A stretch of DNA of 64,000 nt, from NCBI GenBank assembly GCA_050952125.1, contig JBMNKK010000001.1, positions 186,001 through 250,000 on the forward strand, given 5' to 3'. The stretch comes from UBA3951 sp050952125. Lineage in GTDB: Bacteria; Bacillota; Sulfobacillia; Fermentithermobacillales; Fermentithermobacillaceae. Shown here piece after piece: positions 33,412-40,938 of the stretch; positions within the stretch are counted from its first letter, which is position 1, and each line of letters starts with the position of its first letter. Below the pieces are notes generated by a model. The model was not told where the DNA came from. It did not search any database and saw nothing but the letters and a program-made list of their open reading frames with translations. A program made the position numbers and the translations under genes.

Positions 33412-33427
33412 GATTCATATGCGAATC
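33412..33427 (-). promoter_or_regulatory. Candidate upstream activator site (inverted repeat)
   Basis: Inverted repeat with arms GATTC and GAATC and a 6-base centre, about 130 bases upstream of the sigma-54 promoter, at a normal distance for an enhancer-binding protein. It abuts the 3' end of the activator gene. A direct repeat AATGTT (33376-33381, 33385-33390) is also present nearby. Neither site has independent support. Confidence 0.35.
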
Positions 33428-35202
33428 TACATGCGTGCATCAACCTGCACACTAGGCTCCTGATCGTTCTTCAGATACCTGTCTATCTTGTTGTAGAGGC
33501 TCCGGATGCTGATGCCTAAGAGGCGGGCTGCCTTTGTCTTGTTGTTTCCCGCCCGTAGGAGGGCGTTCTTTAGCGCGGCTTTCTCGGCTCTCTCTACCGT
33601 TTCCCTCAGGCCGCCGCGCAAAGATACGTCTTCCAGGCGGGGCTCCGCCGCTTCCCTCATCCTTTCTGCCCTGTCACCTTCCAGCGAGATCGGGGGTAAG
33701 TGCTCAAGGAGAATGACGTCATCCTGAAAACCCATGTTCATCATCGACCGGCCAAGGATGTTCTCAAGCTCCCTGACGTTCCCGGGCCACCTGTACCTCC
33801 GGAAGACGTCCATCACCTCGGGGCTGACTCTCACAACTGACCTCCCGTACTCCTGATTGAGTTTCTTAAGGAGTTGGTCGCAGAGCGAAGGCAGGTCCTC
33901 TACGCGCTGGCGAAGGGGCGGAATGAAGATGGGTATAACGTTGAGGCGGTAGTATAGGTCCTCCCGGAAACGGCCTTCGGCTACAAGCTGCTCCAGCGGC
34001 ACGTTTGTCGCCGCGATAACCCTTACGTCGACCGGGGTCGGCTTCGAATCCCCTACCCTTACGATCTCCTTTTCCTGCAGCACACGGAGTAAATTCGCCT
34101 GAAGCGCCAGGTTCATCACGCCAACTTCATCCATGAACAAAGACCCGCCCTCAGCCTCTTCGAAAAGCCCTTTGCGCCCGCCTCTGCGCGCGCCCGTGAA
34201 CGCGCCGTCCACATAGCCGAAGAGTTCGGACTCAAGGAGGCTTTCGCTGAGGGCGGCGCAGTTGACCCTTACAAACGGTTTGTTGCGCCGTGAAGATGCG
34301 CTGTGGATCGCGTGGGCGAAGAGCTCCTTTCCGGTCCCGCTTTCACCCCTCAAGAGCACGGTCGCAGAAGTAGCTGCGACTCGCTTAGCCTGCTCAACCG
34401 CCTGTGATACTAAAGGGTTCACCGACACTACTTCATCGAAAGTGTACTTGGCCTCCAGCCGGCGTACCATCTTCTTTACCTGGTCAAGTTCCTCAGTAAG
34501 ACGGATGATCTCCGAAACGTCCCGGATCACCCCTACGCTCCCCTTCAACTCGTCCCCCACAAAGACCGGGTCCACCGACACCACAACTTCTCTTCTTAAG
34601 GGTCCGACCTTCATCGGCACGTTCTTGACCGGCTGTCGAGTCCTAAGGACTTGCATATGCATGCTGGGCCCCTCGGCGATATCGACATTGGCAGGCTTCC
34701 CAATGACATCTTTCTCAGTGAGTCCCGTGAGGCGTGTGTAAGCCTGGTTGATCATGAGGCCCTTGCCGTCGGCATCGGCTACGGAAATGGCATCCTGAGT
34801 AGCTCCGATTATGGCCTCCAAAAACGATTGGATTTCGCGAAGGTTGGTTATCTCGCCGGCCAGGGTCTGGACTTCCGTAAGATCCCTGAACACGGCAACG
34901 GCTCCGACAACGTTTCCCTTCTCATCTCTCACCGGCACCCGGTTGGTTATGATTTCTCTCGCCCCCACCGACTGCCTCTTATTCAGTTCAGCCTCGCCCG
35001 ACTCCAACACCTGATCGAGGCGGGTAGTCGCAATCACATCCCTCACGTGCTTTCCGAGAGTGTCCGCTGCTTTCATGCCGAGGATTTTCTCGGCTGAAGG
35101 GTTGAACACAAAAACGCGCCCTTCCGCGTCGATAGCAACGATAGCATCATGCGTGGCGTTCAGGATAAGGTCGAGAAGTCTCGAACGTGCAGACTCCTGC
35201 AT
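33427..35202 (-). CDS. Sigma-54-dependent transcriptional activator with two PAS domains
   Basis: Enhancer-binding protein of about 591 residues. It has PAS domain 1 (about 5-110, starting LLDLILNATHDAIVAID), PAS domain 2 (about 120-230, IGATQDAISVADADGKGLMI), and an AAA+ domain with Walker A GESGTGKE, the sigma-54 contact loop GAFTGA (DGAFTGARRGG) and MDEVGVMNLALQANLLRVLQE. A Fis-type helix-turn-helix ends the protein (NKTKAARLLGISIRSLYNKI). There is no receiver domain, so input is presumably a small ligand sensed by PAS. The ATG at 35202 has GGAGG within a hairpin. The downstream sigma-54 promoter is its obvious target, as with BkdR/RocR-type regulators. Confidence 0.94.
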   Translation of the reverse strand: MQESARSRLLDLILNATHDAIVAIDAEGRVFVFNPSAEKILGMKAADTLGKHVRDVIATTRLDQVLESGEAELNKRQSVGAREIITNRVPVRDEKGNVVGAVAVFRDLTEVQTLAGEITNLREIQSFLEAIIGATQDAISVADADGKGLMINQAYTRLTGLTEKDVIGKPANVDIAEGPSMHMQVLRTRQPVKNVPMKVGPLRREVVVSVDPVFVGDELKGSVGVIRDVSEIIRLTEELDQVKKMVRRLEAKYTFDEVVSVNPLVSQAVEQAKRVAATSATVLLRGESGTGKELFAHAIHSASSRRNKPFVRVNCAALSESLLESELFGYVDGAFTGARRGGRKGLFEEAEGGSLFMDEVGVMNLALQANLLRVLQEKEIVRVGDSKPTPVDVRVIAATNVPLEQLVAEGRFREDLYYRLNVIPIFIPPLRQRVEDLPSLCDQLLKKLNQEYGRSVVRVSPEVMDVFRRYRWPGNVRELENILGRSMMNMGFQDDVILLEHLPPISLEGDRAERMREAAEPRLEDVSLRGGLRETVERAEKAALKNALLRAGNNKTKAARLLGISIRSLYNKIDRYLKNDQEPSVQVDARM

Positions 35203-35238
35203 AAAAAGCACCTCCGCCCGGTTGTTCGCCGGGCGGAG
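35203..35238 (-). terminator. Terminator-like hairpin between spo0A and the activator gene, overlapping its ribosome site
   Basis: Minus strand: a perfect 10-bp stem (35229-35238 with 35212-35221), loop of seven, then GTGC and TTTTT (35207-35203). It is 34 bases past the spo0A stop, so it looks like the spo0A terminator. The 3' arm supplies the GGAGG of the activator's Shine-Dalgarno, and the T-run lies between it and the ATG, so any read-through RNA would have the ribosome site masked. Confidence 0.7.
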
Positions 35239-35271
35239 TATGTATTCCTCTAATCTGCACGTGTCTGCATA

Positions 35272-36036
35272 CTATGCACCGAGGCGCAGGCGGTCCGCTA
35301 CCATGGCGATGAACTCAGAGTTGGTGGGCTTGCCCTTTTCCTGGCTGATCGTGTGGCCGAAGACTCTCTGGATAAAATCCATGTTCCCCCTGTCCCACGC
35401 CACCTCGATAGCATGCCGGATGGCTCTTTCAACCCTGCTTGGAGTAGTCGTGTACTTCTGAGCTATTGAGGGGTAGAGTTCTTTGGTGATCTTCGAAAGG
35501 AGGTCCACCCGGTCAACAACCATGATTATGGCATCCCTTAAGTAGCGGTAGCCCTTTATGTGAGCGGGGATACCCAGCTCATGCATCATCGTGGTGACTC
35601 TGGCATCCTGATTCCGTTCTCTCTCCCTCACTGCACCCGGCTGCCTTTGGGGCGCGCCATCCTTAGAGAAGAGCTGCCTTAACCTCTCGGTCAATATGTT
35701 CAGGTCAAATGGTTTGAGTATGTAATAGTCCGCTCCGAGTTCCACTACCCTGTGGGTAATCGACTCCTGGCCGAATGCGGTGAGCATCACTATCTTGGGG
35801 CGTTTCTCAATCTCATCTTTGTCGAGACGTTCCAGCACGCCGATCCCGTCGAGATACGGCATGATGATGTCTAGCACCACAACATCGGGGCTTAGTTCCT
35901 GAATAGCCTCCAACGCCTCCACTCCATTGTAAGCTACTCCAACCACCTCGATGTCATCCTGTTTCTCCAAGTACTCGCGGAGAAGGCCCACGAATTCTTT
36001 GTTGTCATCGACCACAAGGACTCGCATCTTCTGCAT
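35272..36036 (-). CDS. spo0A: Sporulation transcription factor Spo0A
   Basis: Master response regulator of sporulation, 254 residues. The receiver domain (about 4-122) has VLVVDDNKEF, the phospho-acceptor VVVLDIIMPYLDG, MLTAFGQ and YYILKPFD. The C-terminal effector domain (about 145-254) has MHELGIPAHIKGYRYLRDAI, YPSIAQKYTTTPSRVERAIRHAIEVAW and the recognition-helix end GKPTNSEFIAMVADRLRL. The ATG at 36036 follows GGGGGGAG; the frame is open to 36084 without use. It is divergent from a Spo0E-like phosphatase gene, its likely antagonist. Confidence 0.97.
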   Translation of the reverse strand: MQKMRVLVVDDNKEFVGLLREYLEKQDDIEVVGVAYNGVEALEAIQELSPDVVVLDIIMPYLDGIGVLERLDKDEIEKRPKIVMLTAFGQESITHRVVELGADYYILKPFDLNILTERLRQLFSKDGAPQRQPGAVRERERNQDARVTTMMHELGIPAHIKGYRYLRDAIIMVVDRVDLLSKITKELYPSIAQKYTTTPSRVERAIRHAIEVAWDRGNMDFIQRVFGHTISQEKGKPTNSEFIAMVADRLRLGA

Positions 36037-36105
36037 TCGGTGACTCCCCCCTGGCTTGATGGGATTGTATCCGAGGCCCCACATTTACAATCTATTCCAG
36101 CGCAG

Positions 36106-36134
36106 ATTCTACCATCTGCACCCTCGATTGGCAA
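36106..36134 (-). promoter_or_regulatory. SigA-type promoter of spo0A
   Basis: Minus strand: TTGCCA, 17 bases, TAGAAT, with TG one base before the -10 (extended -10). Each hexamer matches consensus at five of six positions. It lies about 70 bases before the spo0A ATG. Confidence 0.6.
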
Positions 36135-36151
36135 TACGGGGGGACCCTGGA

Positions 36152-36160
36152 TTTGTCAAA
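36152..36160 (+). promoter_or_regulatory. Spo0A-binding site (0A box)
   Basis: TTTGTCAAA, an exact match to the TTTGTCRAA 0A-box consensus. It lies between the divergent spo0A and spo0E-like genes, 18 bases upstream of the spo0A -35 and overlapping the -35 of the plus-strand promoter. Confidence 0.6.
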
Positions 36161-36181
36161 ATTTCCCTATGACCCTATTTA
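36153..36181 (+). promoter_or_regulatory. SigA-type promoter of the spo0E-like gene
   Basis: Plus strand: TTGTCA, 17 bases, TATTTA. The -35 is embedded in the 0A box, so bound Spo0A~P would be expected to block this promoter. It lies about 85 bases before the ATG. Confidence 0.5.
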
Positions 36182-36265
36182 AGGTTTGGGGCAATGTAAC
36201 AAAGCCGCACAAAATTCCGACTATGAAGCTGTAAAGTCGCGATCCGGCCAGAGGAGTAAAGCGAA

Positions 36266-36472
36266 ATGCAGTCAAGAAAGATCGAGGCCGAGAGCATATT
36301 GCAGGATATTGAGGCGCAGAAACGTCAGATCTATGACCTCATAAGCTCGGGCTGCGCCATAACCCACCCGATGGTTGTGAAGGCATCTCAGGAACTGGAC
36401 GTAAGCCTAAACCTGCTGTACCGGCTGTACCCCTCTAGACTCTCACCGCCCGCCAAGCATTCGGAACTGTGA
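36266..36472 (+). CDS. Spo0E-like aspartyl-phosphate phosphatase
   Basis: A 68-residue protein of the Spo0E family, small two-helix phosphatases that remove phosphate from Spo0A~P. The signature SQELD is at residues 41-45 inside KASQELDVSLNLLYRL, preceded by an amphipathic helix (ESILQDIEAQKRQIYDLI). The ATG is preceded by GAGGAG. It is transcribed away from spo0A, with a shared 0A box in the gap, and ends two bases from the convergent spoIVB stop. The exact target is inferred from the family and location. Confidence 0.85.
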   Translation: MQSRKIEAESILQDIEAQKRQIYDLISSGCAITHPMVVKASQELDVSLNLLYRLYPSRLSPPAKHSEL

Positions 36473-36474
36473 GG

Positions 36475-37803
36475 CTAGAAAGCGGGCCGCGAGGCAGGAA
36501 GCGCCTCCCGTTCAGGATGAGCCTCTGCCGTGCCGGGCATCATATAGGCATCTCGCGCCATCCACTCTGCAAGAGTACCGTAGCCGCGGGCAGGATCGTT
36601 CACCAAAACGTGGGTAACCGCTCCGACCAGGTAACCATCTTGTATTACGGGGCTTCCGCTCATACCCTGAACAATCCCGCCGGTCAGGTCCAGGAGTTCA
36701 GGGTCTGTAACCCTGATGACAAACCCTTTTGATGAGCTCCCTACCCCAATGAAGATCTGCTCGATCTCGGCGGAAAACTTCTCTATGGATCTTCCGCTTA
36801 CGGTAGTCAAGATCTCAGCCGGGCCCACTCGTAACCGCCCCTGCGTCCCTAGGGGGATCGGCTCGGGATAGTGCTCATTTTCGAGCGGGCTTGTGAGAAT
36901 GCCTGAAATGCCGCATTCGCCGTTCTGGAGAATGCTGCCGAGCACGTCTTGGCCCTCCACGAATGTTCCCAGCACCTCTCCGGGAGCTCCCCTTCGCGAC
37001 GGCTGCACTCCGGTCACGGTGGCCCTAACGATGTGCCCCTCGTTCATCTGAGCAGGTTTCCTGGAATCGCCTTCGGACACAACGTGACCTAACGCGGCGT
37101 ATAGACCGGTCGAAGCATCATAGAAGGTCAGTGTGCCGACTCCCGCCAACGCGTCCTTGACCAACAACCCAATCTGGAACCCTCCGCTCCTGTGCCGGAC
37201 AGGCGCCAAAGTCCTGCGAGCTGTCGAGCCGTCTCTTTTTTCCACGAGGATATCGACCCATTGCCCCTCTCGTCCCGCCCGATCGATCAGGAGCGCGAAT
37301 TCCTCCTTACTGCTTACACGCCTGTCGCCCACCGAGAGGATCACATCTCCGACCTCAAACCCGGCGCCTCGCGCCGGCCAGACTTCGCGTCCGTCCACCG
37401 TCTCAACCGGAGACAGCCCGGTAATCACCAATCCCGTGCTTCTGAGCACCACACCGATTGAGTGGCCTCCGGGCACCACCATGATAGGTTCGGCGACCGT
37501 GAGGGATACGCGCCGTATGGGTATGAGGCCGAACAACTTAAACTCTACGGCCACTTCACCCGGTGTAGCCGTGTCGAGAGTCACCCGGGTAGGCACCTTG
37601 CCCCAAGCGCCCGTTATTGAGGCCTTGCCCGATGTTACCGACACTACGGGAGAACCCGTGTCGATAACGAAGTCCTGACCCTTAAGGAGCGTCATCTGGG
37701 CTGGAAAAGAAAAAGCCATCCTGAAGGAACCGGTCATGCACACTGCCACAACTAAGAGGCTGAGAACAACTCCCAGCATAGAACGGGTTTTTTCTCTAGT
37801 CAC
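36475..37803 (-). CDS. spoIVB: SpoIVB serine peptidase
   Basis: Forespore-secreted S55 protease that triggers pro-SigK processing through the SpoIVF complex. It has 442 residues: an N-terminal signal anchor (about 9-33), a PDZ domain (about 110-200, GHSIGVVLRSTGLVITG and AGFEVGDVILSVGDRRV), and a protease domain with the catalytic histidine in ALGH (about 237-240) and serine in QGMSGSPVIQDG (about 379-390). It follows recN in the same direction, the conserved recN-spoIVB order, with spo0A next. Start GTG. Confidence 0.95.
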   Translation of the reverse strand: MTREKTRSMLGVVLSLLVVAVCMTGSFRMAFSFPAQMTLLKGQDFVIDTGSPVVSVTSGKASITGAWGKVPTRVTLDTATPGEVAVEFKLFGLIPIRRVSLTVAEPIMVVPGGHSIGVVLRSTGLVITGLSPVETVDGREVWPARGAGFEVGDVILSVGDRRVSSKEEFALLIDRAGREGQWVDILVEKRDGSTARRTLAPVRHRSGGFQIGLLVKDALAGVGTLTFYDASTGLYAALGHVVSEGDSRKPAQMNEGHIVRATVTGVQPSRRGAPGEVLGTFVEGQDVLGSILQNGECGISGILTSPLENEHYPEPIPLGTQGRLRVGPAEILTTVSGRSIEKFSAEIEQIFIGVGSSSKGFVIRVTDPELLDLTGGIVQGMSGSPVIQDGYLVGAVTHVLVNDPARGYGTLAEWMARDAYMMPGTAEAHPEREALPASRPAF

Positions 37804-37885
37804 CGGGAGACAGGCCTCCTCTCGTGGTCAACAGGTATTATGTTTCGCCGCGAGAGGGAGATTTATCAAAGGTGGCAGAAGAAGG

Positions 37886-39568
37886 CTAGCTGGAGTTTCT
37901 GAGCCTGGTTGTCCTAAGGAGTTCTCTCGCGTGGTCAAGCGAGATCCCTCTATCGGCTCCGCTCAGCATTCTGGCAATCTCAGGGACTCTTTCGTCTTCG
38001 GTGAGGAGCCGGACCGAAGCAAATGTCCTGCCGTCTTTTTCATGTTTTGAGACTAGGAAATGGTGATCGGCCGCGGCGGCTATCGATGCCAGGTGGGTCA
38101 CGCACAGCACCTGGTGTGTCTTGCCGAGGCTGTAAAGCTTGTCCGCTACTGCTTGTCCGGCTTTGCCGCCGATTCCGGCATCTATTTCATCGAAGATCAG
38201 GGTCGGCACGGGATCGGCAGACTTCATGAACGACTTGATGGCAAGCATGAGACGGGAGAGCTCACCGCCTGAAGCCACCTTGTGTACGGGCATCGGCGAT
38301 TCTCCGGCGTTGGCGGTAAACATGAAGCTCACTCTGTCAAAACCCGCGGGATGAGGCTCCGCCTCCCTCGCCAACTCAGCGGAAAAGACGGCACCCGGCA
38401 TACCCAGTTCGCGCACGACCAATGTCACGTTCTCGCTCATTTCGCGGGCTATCTCATTCCTTTTCTCCGTGAGAAACGCTCCCGCTTCAGCCATTTTACT
38501 CTCAACCGAAGAAAGCATGTCTTTCAGTCTCTCCAAGGTTTCGTCTGCATTCACGAGCTCATCCAGACGGCTCTTGGCTCGATCTCTGAACTCGCGTATC
38601 GCCTCGACGCTCTCGCCATACTTGGATTTCAGACGTTGAAGCAGGTCAAGCCGTTCGGATGTGATCTTCAGCCGGTCAGGATCTGCCGCAAGGCCCCTCC
38701 GGTATTGCCTCATGAGATCCAAGGCCGCCTCTAGCCCAAAGGATACCTGCTCAAGCGAGTCCAAAGCTTCTGAAGAGGCAGGGTCAACTGCATGTATCTT
38801 CCGGAAAGAGGCTAGAGCCTCGTCAATAAGGTCGTAGGCGGCGCGAGATCGCCCGCTGCCTTCGTAGAGAGCAGAGTAGGCTTGTGCATAGAGCTCGATA
38901 AGCTTCTCCTGAGCCGAAAGAACCGCGTACTCCTGCCTAAGCTCTTCTTCTTCGTCCGGCCGCAAATTGGCTCTGTCAATCTCATCTACCTGAAATGACA
39001 GGAGGTCGATCTCTCTTTCCCGCTCTCTCTGCCCTTTCCCCAGGTCGCTCATGCGCCGCAGAATGTCCTGCCTTTCTCTATAAAGGGCACCGAACGCGTC
39101 ACGCGCGGGAAGAAGGACATCGCGGTGCAGCTCATCCAACATCCCGAGGTAGTTTTGGGGTCTCAGCAGCGAGTGGTGCTCTTGCTGGCCGTGAATATCC
39201 ACCAGTCTGGCCCCCAGATCCTGTACGGCCGATTGGGTGGCCAGGCGCCCGTTAACGCGCAGGTAGGAACGATCGGGCAGGATGTCCTTCCGGAGTATGA
39301 CCTCATCCTCACCGTCAAGCAGTTGGAAGACAGCGTCGTCGCCGCTTACTGCTTCCGGAGGGAGAGCCATCAGCTCAAGCACAGCCCTGTCTTCTCCTGA
39401 CCTTATCAGGTCACGGGGGGTCCGTTGTCCGAGGCATGCCATTACGGCATCAACGATCATGGATTTGCCTGCTCCGGTCTCTCCTGTAAACACCGACAGA
39501 CCCGGACCGAGCTCCAGGTCGACTTTGGAGAATATGCCGAAATTCCTGATGCTAAGGTACGAGAGCAT
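37886..39568 (-). CDS. recN: DNA repair protein RecN
   Basis: SMC-like ATPase that acts early in double-strand break repair. It has 560 residues: Walker A GETGAGKSMIVDAV (about 29-42), central coiled coils (about 155-360), the ABC signature KVASGGELSRLMLAIK and Walker B TLIFDEIDAGIGG, then LGKTHQVLCVTHLASIAA. The length is normal. It follows argR by six bases, the common argR-recN pair. A clear ribosome site was not found upstream of its ATG. Confidence 0.96.
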   Translation of the reverse strand: MLSYLSIRNFGIFSKVDLELGPGLSVFTGETGAGKSMIVDAVMACLGQRTPRDLIRSGEDRAVLELMALPPEAVSGDDAVFQLLDGEDEVILRKDILPDRSYLRVNGRLATQSAVQDLGARLVDIHGQQEHHSLLRPQNYLGMLDELHRDVLLPARDAFGALYRERQDILRRMSDLGKGQREREREIDLLSFQVDEIDRANLRPDEEEELRQEYAVLSAQEKLIELYAQAYSALYEGSGRSRAAYDLIDEALASFRKIHAVDPASSEALDSLEQVSFGLEAALDLMRQYRRGLAADPDRLKITSERLDLLQRLKSKYGESVEAIREFRDRAKSRLDELVNADETLERLKDMLSSVESKMAEAGAFLTEKRNEIAREMSENVTLVVRELGMPGAVFSAELAREAEPHPAGFDRVSFMFTANAGESPMPVHKVASGGELSRLMLAIKSFMKSADPVPTLIFDEIDAGIGGKAGQAVADKLYSLGKTHQVLCVTHLASIAAAADHHFLVSKHEKDGRTFASVRLLTEDERVPEIARMLSGADRGISLDHARELLRTTRLRNSS

Positions 39569-39574
39569 GTACTA

Positions 39575-40030
39575 TCACAGCCCGGCGATTTTTCTGAGTG
39601 TCTCGAGGATCTCCTGTGACGAAGTACCTTCACGCACTACCACCAGAACCGCGTCGTCTCCCGCAACCGTGCCAAGTATTCCCGGCAGCGCCAGGGCATC
39701 AATGGCTTGTCCTACCGCCGCTGCAGTTGCCTCAATCGTCTTCACCAGTATGATGTTGCCGGAACGGTTCATGTCGAGGCAGCAGTCTGAGAACAGCCTC
39801 CGGAACCTTTCTCTGTAGACCAGCGAAGGATCGCCCGGCATCAACGCGTATTTGTACCGTCCGTCGCCTGAAGGTACCCTTACCAAATTGAGTTCCTTTA
39901 TATCTCGAGACACGGTAGCCTGCGTCACGTTGATGCCCTCGCGCGCAAGGGCTTCACACAACGCTTCCTGGCTGGTTATCACGGTCTGCGACACCAGCTC
40001 TATGATCCTCATCTGCCTCTTGGCCTTCAT
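39575..40030 (-). CDS. argR: Arginine repressor ArgR/AhrC
   Basis: Hexameric arginine-responsive regulator. It has 151 residues, with an N-terminal winged helix (RIIELVSQTVITSQEAL, then GINVTQATVSRDIKEL) and a C-terminal oligomerisation and arginine-binding domain (LPGILGTVAGDDAVLVVV, the GT-AGDDT-like motif). The ATG has AGGAGG upstream. It lies between nadK and recN, as in many Clostridia. Confidence 0.95.
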   Translation of the reverse strand: MKAKRQMRIIELVSQTVITSQEALCEALAREGINVTQATVSRDIKELNLVRVPSGDGRYKYALMPGDPSLVYRERFRRLFSDCCLDMNRSGNIILVKTIEATAAAVGQAIDALALPGILGTVAGDDAVLVVVREGTSSQEILETLRKIAGL

Positions 40031-40050
40031 GGAGATTCCTCCTGCTCAGT

Positions 40051-40938
40051 CTATCGTGGGAGCCTGTCGGCACCTTCTTTCATCTTCCGGCGAAGCACGG
40101 CGTAGAAGGACCAGCTTTTACGGCGGAGCAGAGTAACCTTAATGCCGGGAACCGCGATCCTTACAATGTCTCCCTTTTCCAACGCAAAGAACTCCTGGCC
40201 GTCGATGGAAAGAGCCGTCGATTGGCTGGGTTCCACTACTTCAATCTCACAGATCTCGCTCGCAGGTACTGCGATTGACCTAGAGGTAAGGGTGTGCGCG
40301 CAGACAGGGGTTATCAAAAGCGCTTCGATTGACGGTGCCATCAGCGGCCCTCCCGCCGATAACGAATAAGCCGTGGAGCCCGTGGGAGTGGCCACAATCA
40401 AGCCGTCGGCAAAGTAAGTATCCACCAGACTCCCCGATACCTTGAGGGTGGTCACGGTCATCCGCCCGAAAGGTCCCTTCAGCACGGCAGCTTCGTTGAC
40501 CGCTATGCCTGTGCGGGCAACCTCCCCGTTTCGCACGACCGACGCGGTCAGGATAGTCCTCCGGTCTTCCTTGCAGTCTCCTGAAAGGAACATTGGAAGC
40601 GTTTGAAACAAGTCCTCAGAGGACTCAACCTCGGTCAGAAAGCCGAAATGCCCCAGGTTGACGCCAAGCAGCGGCACCCCTCTTGAGCCTAAGTTGCGGG
40701 CAGCAGACAGAAGGGTCCCGTCTCCTCCCAGGACGATGGCGAAGTCTACTTCTGCGGGCCATTCCGAGATAGGCAAGCCGCGGCGCGGCCTCCCGGTAAA
40801 GCCCGACACACACGGCGGAACAATACCCCGGTGCCCGTTGGCCTCAAGCCAGTCGAGGATCCTGCAGGTAAGTACGAGACTGCCCTCTTTGGAGAGGTTG
40901 GGGAATACCCCTATTGTCTTAGTGCAGTTATCGGTCAT
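40051..40938 (-). CDS. nadK: NAD kinase
   Basis: Phosphorylates NAD to NADP. From the ATG at 40938 it has 295 residues. The diagnostic GGDGTLL lies in AIVLGGDGTLLSAARN, followed by GVNLGHFGFLTEV, NEAAVLKGPFGRM, and the second site GLIVATPTGSTAYSLSAGGPL. The ATG has GGGAGG upstream and lies 11 bases inside dxs; the open frame further upstream to 41220 is just dxs read in another frame. NADP supply near the nfn and isoprenoid genes is sensible but not evidence of coupling. Confidence 0.95.
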   Translation of the reverse strand: MTDNCTKTIGVFPNLSKEGSLVLTCRILDWLEANGHRGIVPPCVSGFTGRPRRGLPISEWPAEVDFAIVLGGDGTLLSAARNLGSRGVPLLGVNLGHFGFLTEVESSEDLFQTLPMFLSGDCKEDRRTILTASVVRNGEVARTGIAVNEAAVLKGPFGRMTVTTLKVSGSLVDTYFADGLIVATPTGSTAYSLSAGGPLMAPSIEALLITPVCAHTLTSRSIAVPASEICEIEVVEPSQSTALSIDGQEFFALEKGDIVRIAVPGIKVTLLRRKSWSFYAVLRRKMKEGADRLPR

